A stretch of 63,892 nt of DNA from Triangularia verruculosa (taxonomy: Eukaryota > Ascomycota > Sordariomycetes > Sordariales > Podosporaceae), in NCBI GenBank assembly GCA_033296885.1, contig MU864035.1:1-63892 (forward strand), read 5' to 3'. How positions within the stretch are numbered: the first letter of the stretch is position 1; every line of letters starts with the position of its first letter. This document shows positions 10,900 through 21,700 of the stretch, piece after piece. The translations under genes were made by a program, and so were the position numbers. The notes under the pieces were generated by a model that saw nothing but the letters and a program-made list of their open reading frames with translations, was not told where the DNA came from and searched no databases.

Positions 10900-13150
10900 G
10901 CTACTATTCGTAATCTCTTATCTTTTATACCCCTTCTCTATACTATAGTAACCTCGCTAATATATTACTTATGGTCCTTTAGAGGTTTTCGGCCTCCGCG
11001 AAAGGCTGTAGCCCTTTTCCCGACTATTATTATATCTCTAGAGCGTCCTCTTCGATTAAACTATCCAGTAGCTCGAAATCGGCTAATTATTATTATTAGG
11101 CTTCCTTCTATTTCTTATATCTAGTATTATTCTAGGCCCTTTTCTTACTATATATTTTATATATTTTAGGGCCGGCTTCGTGGTATTTCCGGGCTTTCGC
11201 CTATAGGTAAAGAACGTAATCCGCACTTTTATACTACGTTAAGCCGAATTCCTCCTCTTCTTCTTAATTTACTATCTAATTAAGGCAGTACTTTACGTAC
11301 TTAGGTATAACCTATATAACCTAGAGTCTATCTAGTTTAACTAGGTCTTTTAGTTTCTATAGGAAGTAATCGTTTAACTTTTCTTCCGGTGTTCTTTACC
11401 TTATAAGTATATTTCGTACCGGTATTAGCTCGCCTATCTAGGTGACCCCCCTAATTAACTAGTGCCGGTTAAGGGCTTTTAACTGGTAGTGTTCCTTATA
11501 TATATGAGCGATGTACTGGAACTATAGCACCCTCCTGTACTCCGGGTATCGTGGGTAGACCTGCGGAGTATCTTTTTCGTAACGGGTATACTATCCGAAT
11601 ATTGGATATTTTCTTGATACTTACGTAAGTCCGGTATTAACCGTTGGTTATAACGCTTAATATTTACCCTAGGTCTTTTCGCCCGTAAAGAATACTACGA
11701 ATTTATTATTAAACTCCTCTTCGGGGATAATCTAACACTCGTTTCCTTACTATAGTTATATAGTCGGCTGGTTATTACTAGTGGCCTACGCCACTTTATC
11801 TTCGAGGTTACGGTATTGCCGTTTAATAACTTCTCGCTATTCCTAAAGCTTTACTATTATTTCCTCGAGTTTTTAAACTCGTTCCTCCGCCTGCCTTATA
11901 GTCCCTTCCGTATCTTAGACCGAAGTGTTAATTAAGGTAAAAATCTACTTTAATCGCCGTATAGTTTCCTTAGAGGGTCCTAGAGTAGTACTTTCCTCCA
12001 GTCTTATAGCCCCTTTAATCGGCAGTTCTTATTTTATAACGCAGTCTTCTCCCTCGGAATCGACCGTTAACTCTCCTTCCTAGGCCTGGTACCTGTAGTC
12101 GCTGTTAGTATAGTCGTCCGCTGAGTTCCGAAAATCCTTATAGGCGTACTCGGTACTGGAGATCTCGATAACCCGTATAGTTTTAGCTATTACCGCCGTC
12201 TCTCTTTCTTTTTATCCGAGCTATTTAAACGACCGGTAGTCTCTTTTAAAGTGGCCTATCTTCCTGTAGTTAAAGTACTTAACATCGTTCTTTCCTTTAA
12301 ACCGCTTTTAAACTGCGTCTACTTCTATAGGCCCCGCGTAAATAGTCCCTAAGACGTAAGTCCTATAAGGCCGTCTCTTTCTCTTATTGTTAGGTCGGTA
12401 GGGTCCTTATACGCATATATCCTTACGCTCCTTACGGCGTTGATATTGCCGATCGTCGATACGGACCGCTATCGCGATATATACGTCGATAGTCTCCGGT
12501 TATTCCTATCGGTATAGTTTATCCTTAACTTCTTCCTTAAGCCCGTTATAGAATAACTATATTAATCCTTTATCGTTAATTTCGCTACGGAGTACGTCCG
12601 TCCTAAATACTATAGCGTAGTCGGTAGTAGATCTAGTTTACTTAAGATTAGCTAATCGCTCCTAGGTACACCTACCTTTATTATACTCTCCGAATACTTC
12701 TTTAATCTTCTCCTCAAAACCCTTATATATTTTAAAACACTTTTTAATAATCTCCTCCCTTTCGTTAAGCTAATTATCGAAATAGTCTTTTAAGATAGGC
12801 TCGAACTAAGTAAGTACTTTATCCTTAAGCCTGGACGTAGCGTACACTACCTTAGTTTATTTATCCGGGAAACGGGAAGGGTAATACCGAAAATATACTT
12901 TAAGTTAAATTAAAAATCCCCCTAGTTCTCTTTTCGCCCCCCCGTAACGGTCGGGAGCCTCGAGCCTGGTACACTCTCCTTCCTTACGTAAGTTGCTAAT
13001 CTCGTGGTGGAGTATAGTATCTCCCTACGTAAGGGCTTCGTAAGAGAGGCGAACCTTATCCTCGAGCTCTTAGATACGAATAAGGAGTTGGTCGATAGTA
13101 GGTTAAGCTGGGATCTCTCCCTAGGTGTTAGTATTATCGGCTATAGCGTT
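10900..13150 (-). pseudogene. gypsy gag (and protease) remnant
   Basis: The region downstream of the 5' LTR on the minus strand. Its clearest landmark is a CCHC nucleocapsid knuckle at 12236-12277, translating as Y-F-N-Y-RKIG-H-FKRD-Y. All three Cys positions have become Tyr while His and the spacing remain, which fits TGC-to-TAC RIP changes. The rest is low-complexity Lys/Glu-rich coding remnant. The gag/protease boundary is not resolvable. Confidence 0.7.
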
Positions 13151-13202
13151 AACTTGGCGCCTTTAACTTATCCGATAATAAAGTTAAAGTGAGTATATAA
13201 CG

Positions 13203-13599
13203 TATAACGAACCCCTATATAGAACCTCTGAAAGGGATACTCGGTTAAAGGTAACTTTTAATAATTAGTTCGGTATAGTTAAATAGTGTATAATAAGATA
13301 TCTTAATATAAATATAAGATCCCGTAAATATAAGCTATAATTATATACTGCGGAACTATCTATAAGCTATTTAGTTCCTCCGTATATATAGACCTATTGC
13401 TAAGACCCGGATCATTCTATCCTTCGAGAATTATAGCTAACTCCCGAGGATTATAATGATTCCCAGGAATCATTTATGATTCCTCGTGTCCCGGATGATC
13501 CTCTTCCTATTGGTCTATCCTCCTTTCCTTTAATTAGCTACCGTGCCTCCTCTTTCCCATTGGTTGTTCTCCTCGGGTATCCACATCATATTCGTGACA
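13203..13599 (-). repeat. 5' LTR of the gypsy element (element orientation)
   Basis: 397-bp direct repeat partner of 6090-6486. The right (outer) half retains more C/G than the inner half. It ends TTCGTGACA and is followed by CGAAT (13600-13604). No convincing tRNA primer-binding site is visible next to it, perhaps because of RIP. Confidence 0.92.
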
Positions 13600-13604
13600 C
13601 GAAT

Positions 13605-14671
13605 AGGCTATAGTTATTTAGGAAGTAAATGCTTTAGGTTAGGCTATTTTACTATTTATTATCTTAGCTAAGTAATATTACTTCGCTAATTGGTATTAAG
13701 AGTATAGCTTTCCGGCTATTTGGTGTATTGTAATAACCGATAATGGCTGGACTATTAATAAGAAAGGTATAGATTAGATTCGGTACTTCGATTTCTATAT
13801 AGTATTTCGTACGAAGGGCAAATATTGGTTGTTAATCCTTGACGGCTACGAGAGCCACTACTCCGAAGAATTCGAAACCTACTGCTAAGAGTATAATATT
13901 ATTATACTATATATATCTTTATATTCCTCCTATATATTTTAGTTATTAGATATTAGCTATTTTACACTATTAAAGAAGGCGTATAGCCGCTAGATTAAGT
14001 AGTTAATACGGATAAATATTATATATATTAGTAAGTTGGAGTTTCTTTATGTATTTAAAGAAGCGTTTTTTACTTCGATTATAGAAAAAAATATCTAAGG
14101 AGGTTTTGCTAGAGCTGGCTTTATACTGTACGACCCGGAGAGGGTACTTTCTAAGTTAAATATACATATTCGGACCCTAATACCCCCAGCCTTAAACCTA
14201 ACTACGGTACTACCTTAGGTCTTTCAAACGTTATATAACCCTCGAGAGGTCACCTTATAGTTAATACTTATTAAAACTCGAATTTCCAACCATTAGGGCA
14301 GCTCTCCAACCTTAATGTTAGCCGCTGTAGACCAATTTACTAAGGGAGTAATAGGTATAATGTACGAGGTGGCTCTTCTCCGTACAGAGGTCTCTTCGCT
14401 ACGCAAGGCTAATGAGGAGCTTAGTAAAAGACGGAGAGCTAAAAAAACACGTATGCAGCTTGGAGGGTCACTTACTATACAAGAGGCATAGGATCTACTG
14501 GATTAGAAGGCTGTGGGTGAGCAGGTAGCCTAGGAAATACGATAAAGTGGTGGTGGTGCAGGGGGGTCTTGTACGAAGATTCGGTGCTGTGGTGTGTGCG
14601 GCAAGCCTGGCCATAATGCACGTACGTGCCAGGAGGCTGCAGAATCATCTGATTCATCTGTTTCTAATTGA
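13605..14671 (+). pseudogene. 3' part of a pogo/Fot transposase, copy A, with C-terminal CCHC zinc knuckle
   Basis: Continuation of the frame interrupted at 6089. The DDE_1 core motif YWLLILDGYESHYSEEFE (second catalytic Asp in LDG) lies at about 13825-13885, followed by LLKKAYSR and the EKNI-GGFARAGFILYDPERVLSKL segment typical of Fot/pogo transposases. From about 14280 the sequence is much less mutated and ends with an intact CCHC knuckle (CGVCGKPGHNARTC, 14588-14629) before a TGA at 14669-14671. Scattered stops in the first half show RIP. Confidence 0.85.
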
Positions 14672-14732
14672 GTTATTGTAGTTTCCTAGTGTTGTGGTTG
14701 TGTAATTAAGGATAGTTGTGGTAGGGTGTTAA

Positions 14733-14778
14733 AAAGTGTTGCGCTCGCTTGTCTGTTGCGCTCGCTTATCACGCACGT
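14733..14778 (-). repeat. Right terminal inverted repeat of pogo/Fot copy A
   Basis: Inverted copy of 5403-5448: two 17-bp units (14736-14752 and 14753-14769) and nine terminal bases (14770-14778), followed by target TA. Confidence 0.88.
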
Positions 14779-14780
14779 TA

Positions 14781-15208
14781 TATTTATTTACTTTTTACTT
14801 TCCTTTTTATTAATATTTAATGCGTTATTACTAGCCCCTTTAAATATCGTTAAAAGTTTAATTACTTTACTTTATAACCCCTAAATTAATATCGACGAAG
14901 ACTTTAATTATACTACTGGAGAATACTTTTTTTAAAGTTCTCTTCTATTTAAGCCTCTTATTTTAAATTATATAATATATCTTTCTTTATTAATATTACC
15001 TATTATTATATCGCTTATATATATAATAATTTAAAACCTTTATAATAATTTATTAAACTTAAAAACCCTTTAATTATTTTTATAATAACGAAGTTAAAGT
15101 AATTATTTATATTTTTTATATATAATAACTTAATAAACTTAAAGACTTTTAAGTAAAGTTTTAAAAATATTGAAAACTTATAAATAAATATAAAAAAAGG
15201 GAAAATAA
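14781..15208. repeat. Interior of the TRIM-like LTR element, right part
   Basis: About 428 bp of strongly AT-rich RIP-mutated sequence between the pogo copy A target site and the right LTR. No coding remnant is recognisable. Confidence 0.6.
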
Positions 15209-15538
15209 TATTATATAATTAATAATTAACCGATTATATTATAATTTAACAATTATTAACTTATATATTATAAATTAACCGTTAAAAGTAAAATAATTAA
15301 TTAAAAATATAGAGGATATTAAAGGAATTTTATTAACTTAATAGTATATTAAAGGATTTAATAGTAGTCTAAGGTAAAGAGGGTACGGACTATTTAAGGG
15401 GAGATAAATACGCGTTTAAGATTATTATACTATTTTAAGTCTTCTTCTTCTTTTCTTTATTATAAACTTCGAGGCTATTAAAGATTATTACTGTAATTAA
15501 ACTACTGTTCCAAGCCCTGTATTACAGCCCTTATCACA
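15209..15538. repeat. Right LTR of the TRIM-like element
   Basis: 330-bp partner of 5017-5346. The inner two thirds are heavily RIP-mutated, while the last 60 bases are nearly unmutated. AGACG follows at 15539-15543, and the SDR stop codon lies only 17 bp beyond it. Confidence 0.85.
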
Positions 15539-15560
15539 AGACGAAACAGCCCCAGCCGTA

Positions 15561-16672
15561 TCAGACAAACGCCGACCCGGTCACTCTGATGAACTCCTCC
15601 ACGGTATGCTGCCAAACTCTCCTGACCATGTCCCTTTCCCTCAGCTGCTGCAATGTATCCTGCACCTTGAATGACACTGACTCCCCGTCGAAGTTTACAG
15701 AATAAACCCCGCTGCCGTCTCTAGCGTCCGTCCCCCGAGCAACCGCGACCCCTTTTCCCAGCTCGACACCCGCTGTCGGTATTCTCAGATGAACACCGTC
15801 TCTTGCCGGAAACCTTGCGCTCGTGGCCAGAAACAGATGCCTCTCTCCGGCTTCAAAAAGCGGCAGCGCTCTAACGACTTTGAATACCGCTCGAATGACT
15901 CCACCTGTCTTGGGACTGCTGTTGGTGGACGACCGCTTCACAAACCCGGGAAAGGAATGAACGAAACTAATGTTTGGCGCCTCGAGGGCGAGTGACTCCA
16001 GTGCTAATGTCAACATTGTGCTGAGGCTGCCGTGGTCGGCTGTCTGCAATGGGCCGGCCTGGTGATACCTCCCGGGAAACAGAGGAAAGTCCTCGCCGTC
16101 TAGAAGACTCTCCTTTCCCGCGCCAAATACAGTGACAACTCTACGAAGGTGGGACGCCTTCTGGAGAAGTGGGAGAAGATTGACGATGAACCTGATCCGG
16201 GAGTAGTAGGTCACTGCTATGGGGTAATACAACGACTCGATTGTATCTAGGACCAAACAGTTAGCCTTGTATTATGGCCACAAACGACTCGAAAATTGCG
16301 GGTTGGCAGCATACCGCTCCCCTGGTTCGTCAACATCACCCCTGGGGTCAAGAATAGAAGATTAACGACGGACTCCCTGGCCTGTATCTCACGACAGACC
16401 CAATCAACGGCGTGCAAAAGCGACACATCGGCCTGGATAAAATGATATTCGCCTGCAGGATTCAGAGCCTGAAGATCGGTTATGATTCTCGTGGCCGCTT
16501 CTCCGGACCGTCCCACAAAGTAGATGCGAGGCTCAATGGTGTTCTTGGCAAACTGTTTCATGGTGGTCTCGCCTATTCCACTGGTGCCTCCCACAAACAC
16601 GGCTACGAGGCCCGGAGGCAGCGTCTCGGTGATGCGTGCGTTTGAGGATTGCATTTGGCTGAAGGACACCAT
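15561..16672 (-). CDS. Short-chain dehydrogenase/reductase next to the PKS
   Basis: An NAD(P)-dependent oxidoreductase with a Rossmann fold. Exon 1 starts at ATG 16672 (MVSFSQMQSSNARI) and carries the nucleotide-binding motif GGTSGIGE at about residues 28-35. An intron of about 54 bp near 16251-16303 (GTATGC donor, CTAAC branch site, CTAG acceptor) joins TNQGS to DTIESLYYP. Exon 2 carries the YYSRIRF segment with the catalytic-type Tyr region and the family's usual C-terminal half. The spliced protein is about 350 residues, normal for the fungal SDR group found beside PKS genes. It is divergently oriented to the HR-PKS across 2.0 kb, so co-regulation and tailoring or reduction of the polyketide are likely but inferred. 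The 3' UTR must run into the right LTR of the TRIM-like element. Confidence 0.85.
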
Positions 16673-18700
16673 TTCGATCTGTTTGGCGCTGCTGGTACTG
16701 CCAGCAACATCCAGGAGTGGGAAGCTTTCGCGAAAGACCCCCTGTTAAGCTGACTGGGTCGGTCCGAGACGTGAGGGGATATCACTAATCCGTGGACTTC
16801 AAGATGGCGGTTGCGTTTATCAAGAAGGGTCCAGTAAAGTGATTCCAGCTGGGAAATGGGGGGAGCAGGGTGTTGAAAAGCCCATGGAACAGGGGCTTTT
16901 GTCATGTTCATCGAGTAGACCGTGTTTGGTCCGGTCAAGGGTCACTGAGGATGTACCAACAGCATGTGCCCGCAGCAAAGGAGCAAATAGGGAATGGCAC
17001 CGAGATACATACTGCGAGCTTGTGATCCAGAAGAGAGACTATTCGTCGGCTGTTGGAGGGAATCAGTGATCATTGCCTCTTTAGCCAGAGACGCTGGCCT
17101 TGTCAGCGGGTCGCCGACCACTACACCGGGTGTTACCTGAAGCCCCCGCTGTTCCCACCATCAGATCGGGATTCGGTATCCGACGGCACCATAGCGATTG
17201 GTTCGAATTCATCCCGTCATGTTGGTCATGATGTCTAGGTAGGTAGTGATCACATACAGTCACAAACCGCGCTTGCACAGCAGCGAGTACCCACTTCCCA
17301 GAATCTACTTGGTGCTGGACCAAGGATAGTCCGGGAAGGTGACACAGAATAGATCTCGCAGATTTGTCAGTTCTGATTGCCGAGTGGCATTGATCTCCAT
17401 GTTGAGTGTCCACAGCCTTATACGCGGAACACCTTTGGGCATCAGATGAAAAGCGGCTGTGGTTCTGCCGAGCAGAAACGTCGAACTGTCACCAACCTTT
17501 TCTGACCCAATTTAACGGAAAATCAATGGACATGGAGCTTGGATATCGGTTTTGATGTCGCCGGAGAAATGGTGTCTCAAGCCTATCCAACGAAGGAATC
17601 TTAGGAAAGAGCCGAATACGGAGTACACACTGCCGGAAAAAGAAAGAATAAGGTATCGACCAGAGGAGGAATAACGCCATTGCGCTGACGGTGGCCGGCA
17701 GATCTGCAACAAGGTCTCATCCAGTCGACATATCATTACCGGATCGAAGTCGTAAAAGCTGCACGTCTCACCAACAGTCCCCGGAGCCCCTCCCAACTGT
17801 CTCAGGGCCCAACAAGCGAGGGCGCTGACTGAGGGGAGAAATCAATATCCTCGATCGCCTTCGCGAAGACTCGTTTCGAAGTGGATTGTGGGTCTCGCCC
17901 GGAGTTTTTCGGCCAGGTGGGGCACCGTGTGCCGGCTCCACACCGGCTGCTCGGGGGAGAGATCATGTTGGACTCTCACCAACAAAGAAAGTGAGCCACA
18001 AGCTCATCGCGTATCAAAGATATGTATACTGTATCAGTAGATAGCCTGTATACCTACCTACCTTGTTTTGACACTGCTCAAGTCCACGTGATACCGTGGT
18101 GGTCCGTCCTCGAAGTCGTTGAAAGGTGGGGCTGAACCTCATGACATGGCAACAGCTCCTGCGCTTCCTCATCCCGGAAGCGTAAAGAGGCATCTCTCCA
18201 TTTCATCTTCGCGAACAAAGTCTTCATCATGAGTTTGCTGTGAGCACCACTTAATTCTGGGATTAGCCCGAGACTCTGGTATTCCAATGGCGAAAACCAA
18301 GGTGGAAATGTGGTTCGGAGTTTCGATGGTCGCTTGCCCGGAGTATCTCATCCCTTTCTGTGGAACTGGCTGCCGTCGCTTCACCATCACAGCCGATAAT
18401 CAACGACTCGCAAATGGTGCCACCCGCCAATCGAGGGCAGCAATTCAGGGAGTATGTGGTAATGAAGTGGTCCCTGGCTTGTCGATGTCGTGTCCACATA
18501 GTTGACCAGGACAGTTGTATATAGAGTCAAGGCGTGCAACACTTCTTGATCTGACCAACTTCGTCTTCATCCCTATCCCTTCGTCAGGTTTTTCAACAAC
18601 ACTTGAGTCCCGACCTCATCCCTGACTTGATCTCGTCCGCCCCGAACGGCTGAGAGGATCCTTATCATACCGATCTTGCTTCCGCTTCACTCCCGCAGAT
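16673..18700. promoter_or_regulatory. Divergent SDR/PKS intergenic region
   Basis: A 2.0-kb region without a convincing gene. Several minus-strand open stretches occur (for example 17512-17796 and around 17330-17470), but they cannot be joined by good splice sites and match nothing I recognise. They could be relics. The region must carry both promoters. It contains a direct repeat CCGGCT-N5-CCGGCT at 17932-17948, a plausible zinc-cluster-factor target, and a TATA-like box close to the PKS (separate entry). Confidence 0.5.
18517..18526 (+). promoter_or_regulatory. TATA-like element upstream of the PKS
   Basis: GTATATAGAG lies about 175 bp before the PKS start codon and is followed by a pyrimidine-rich stretch, the usual arrangement for a fungal core promoter with a moderate 5' UTR. 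Confidence 0.5.
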
Positions 18701-21700
18701 ATGGAACCCAACGTCCCCATTGCCATTGTTGGCATGAGCTGTCGATTCGCTGGCGATGTCGACAGTCCTCAGAAGCTTTGGAAGTTGGTGTCTGAAGGCC
18801 GCAGTGCATGGTCCGAAATTCCAAAAGATCGCTTCAACGTTGAAGGATTCCTTCACCCAAATTTCGAAAAGCTCAATGGGGTCAGTCAAACTCTTTGTCT
18901 TTATATCGGCGTCGGAATCTCACACTTTTCGAGTAGACCAACGTGGTTGGAGGCCACTTTCTCCAAGAGGATGTCGGCTTATTTGATGCGAGTTTCTTCA
19001 GTCTCTCAGCAGAGACAGCAGCAGTAAGTGTCAAGCATCAGATCAAAAATCAAGAGACAAACTAACGAGACAAAGGCGCTTGACCCTCAATTCAGGCTGC
19101 AGCTCGAGTCCACATATGAAGCACTAGAAAGCGGTAAGCTTGATTTCAACGTTCGGTCCCTTCTTGTGTCTCTGCTAATTGACTGGTCGTTTCAAGCTGG
19201 TATCACCCTCCAAGATGTAGCCGGCTCCAACACGTCTGTCTTTGCTGGCTCGTTCTTCCGCGACTACCACGAGAGCTTAATCAGGGACCCAGATGCTCTG
19301 CCTAGATTTCTCCTGATGGGCACAGGAGCAGCCATGGCATCCAATCGTCTATCGCACTTCTTCGATCTTCGAGGACCAAGTATGTCGGTCGATACCGGCT
19401 GTTCCACCACATTGACAGCGCTACACCAAGGATGCCAGAGTCTCCGGACGGGTGAATCCGACATGTCGATTGTGGGCGGTGCCAACGTCATGTTCAATCC
19501 GGACATGTTTCTGGCCATGTCATCCATGACCCTCATCTCCAAAGACGGGAGGTCCTATGCCTTTGACAGCCGCGCCAATGGATACGGCCGTGGGGAGGGG
19601 TCGGCTACCATCATTCTGAAGAGGCTGGACGACGCCTTGCGAGATGGCGACCCGATCCGCGCCATCATCCGGGAGACCGGCGTGAACCAGGACGGCAAGA
19701 CTGAAACGATCACAACTCCGAGTGGCGAAGCCCAAGAGGCCTTGATCCGCGCCTGCTACAAGAAAGCAGGCCTCGATCCCTCGCAAACGACCTACTTCGA
19801 AGCCCACGGCACCGGGACACCAACAGGCGATCCCATCGAGGTCAAAGCCATCTCATCAGTCTTCCAAGACACCCGGCCGAGCGACGATCCATTGAGAATC
19901 GGCTCAGTCAAGACCAACATCGGCCACACAGAAACAGCAAGCGGAGTGGCGGCCATTATCAAGGTCGCACTGGCACTCGAAAAGGGCCAGATCCCACCCA
20001 GTGTGAACTTTGAGAAACCAAATGAGAAGTTGCGTCTGGATGACTGGAAGTTAAAGGTGAGTGTTCCTTCCGGCTGTGCACCTTCCCTCGGTGAAATTGG
20101 CCGAGACACGGAGGCAGGCGCTAATCAGTTGTCTCTTTCTGCAGGTCCCCACCGAACTCGAGTCTTGGGCTGGGAAAGAGGGGATCAGACGTGCGTCGAT
20201 TAACAATTTTGGATATGGCGGCTCGAATGCCCACGTCATCATGGAGGACTTGGAGTCCTTTGTGGCCTCCCGGCAGATTCAGCAGGTCGAGTTCAGCAAT
20301 GGCAACGGCCGTTCCCGCCGCAGCAGCAGCAGCAGCACCGCTGCAGAAGACGTGACCCGACATCGAGTTTTCGTCCTGAGTGGAAAGGATGAGAGAGCCA
20401 CGCAAGCCATGGTTGCCAACCTCAAGGAATACCTCCTTGGCACCCAGATCGCAGATCAGGATGGCTTCCTCGACAATCTCGCCTACACTCTCGGCCACCG
20501 TCGCTCGCGCTTCCCGTGGGTCGTGACAGTTTCTGCCGACACTATCGATGGCCTGATCAAGGCTCTCGATTCAGCCAAGGCCAAGCCGGTGAAGGTAGCG
20601 ACCGCTTCTCCGAGGTTGGGCTTTGTCTACAATGGTCAGGGCGCGCAGTGGTGGGCGATGGGCAGAGAGTTGATCGAGGTCTACCCCGTGTTCAAGGCCG
20701 CGTTGCTCGACTGCAACAAGCATCTGAGGAAGCTTGGAGCAACTTGGAACATAATTGGTATGTTGTCTTCAACTCCATTGCCGTGGACACACGAAATACT
20801 GACATTGGTGCTTCAATAGAGGAATTAAACCGAGATGCCGAGACCTCCAAGGTCAACCAACTGGATTACAGCACTCCCGTCTGCGTTGCCGTTCAGATTG
20901 CCCTGACCAACTTGCTCCGAGCATGGGGCATCAACCCTACGGCAGTCACCAGTCATTCGAGCGGAGAGATTGCTGCCGCCTACGCTGCTGGTGCTCTCGA
21001 TCTCAAGTCAGCCATGGCAATCGCCTTTGCGCGTGGCGGGCTTGCTTCGGAGAGCAACCGACAGATTGCTCGCCAGGGCGGCATGATGGCAGTCGGGCTT
21101 GGAGTAGAGGACAGTCAACGCTTTCTGTCCCGCGCCACCACTGGCAAGGTCGTCGTTGCCTGCGAGAACAGTCCTAATTCCATTACTCTCTCGGGAGATG
21201 TCTGTGGTCTTGAGCAGCTCGAAAAGGTGTTCCAGCAAGACAACATTTTTGCCAGGCGCCTCAAGGTGGATGCTGCCTGGCACTCACATCACATGGAGGC
21301 TGTTGCAGATTCTTACTACAGGGCAATGGACAAGAAGGTTCGGCCTGCGCAGCATCATCTGGACTACGTCTTCTCCTCACCGTCAACTGGGACACGTATG
21401 AGCGATGCCGGCGAGATTGGAAGTCCTGCTCATTGGGTGCGCAGCCTGACAGGACGCGTTCAGTTTGCTGACGCATTCCGCAACATGTGTTTCGAGACGC
21501 CTGGAGCCGAACTCTCTGTTGACATGGTGATTGAGGTTGGGCCCCATGCAGCTCTCTCTGGTCCCATTCAGGAGATTCTTCGCATGTCGGAGTTCAACGG
21601 CACTACCATTCCATACGAGAGCTGTCTTATCAGGAAGAAACATGCTGTGCAGACCATGCATACACTCGTCAGCAGTCTCATCCAAAAGGGCTATCCTGTT

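Larger units (their letters stand above)
6090..13599 (-). mobile_element. Ty3/gypsy LTR retrotransposon, RIP-degraded
   Basis: Two 397-bp LTRs (6090-6486 and 13203-13599) with TGTGACGAA/TTCGTGACA ends flank a 6.7-kb interior. The 5-bp duplication CGAAT occurs at 6085-6089 and 13600-13604. Coding remnants run on the minus strand in the order gag (with zinc knuckle), reverse transcriptase, RNase H, integrase, which is the Ty3/gypsy order. A purine-rich tract lies directly before the minus-strand 3' LTR (6487-6506). All reading frames are broken by stops at former Trp/Gln/Arg codons. The insertion site is inside a pogo/Fot transposase gene. Confidence 0.93.
5403..14778 (+). mobile_element. Pogo/Fot-type DNA transposon, copy A, interrupted by a gypsy element
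   Basis: Inverted terminal repeats begin ACGTACGTG at 5403 and end at 14778 with the complement (ACGTGCGTG read inward), flanked by TA on both sides (5401-5402, 14779-14780), the pogo/Tc1-mariner target. Each terminus carries two adjacent 17-bp repeats of the form ATAAGCGAG-N8. Excising the gypsy insertion plus one copy of its duplication leaves 1,861 bp, within one base of copy B at 60337-62198 and close to the size of Fot1-class elements. The encoded transposase is degraded (see separate entries). The element sits inside the interior of the TRIM-like LTR element. Confidence 0.9.
5017..15538. mobile_element. Short non-autonomous (TRIM-like) LTR element, outermost of a three-level nest
   Basis: Two direct repeats of exactly 330 bp (5017-5346 and 15209-15538) align end to end without a gap; nearly all differences are C/T or G/A. 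They begin TGTCAC (TATTAT in the mutated copy) and end ATCACA (ATTATA). They are flanked by the 5-bp direct duplication AGACG at 5012-5016 and 15539-15543. The space between them is almost wholly filled by the later pogo/gypsy insertion. Subtracting that leaves only about 484 bp of internal sequence (5347-5402 plus 14781-15208) and a total of about 1.14 kb. No gag or pol trace is visible, so this is a terminal-repeat retrotransposon in miniature or an internally deleted LTR element. Orientation is undetermined. Confidence 0.85.

Noticed and set aside
13004..13192. 62-codon plus-strand frame near the right gypsy LTR
   Set aside because: It lies within the gag end of the element on the non-coding strand, with no motif.
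14475..14657. 60-codon minus-strand frame
   Set aside because: It is antisense to the conserved C-terminus of the pogo/Fot transposase with its zinc knuckle.
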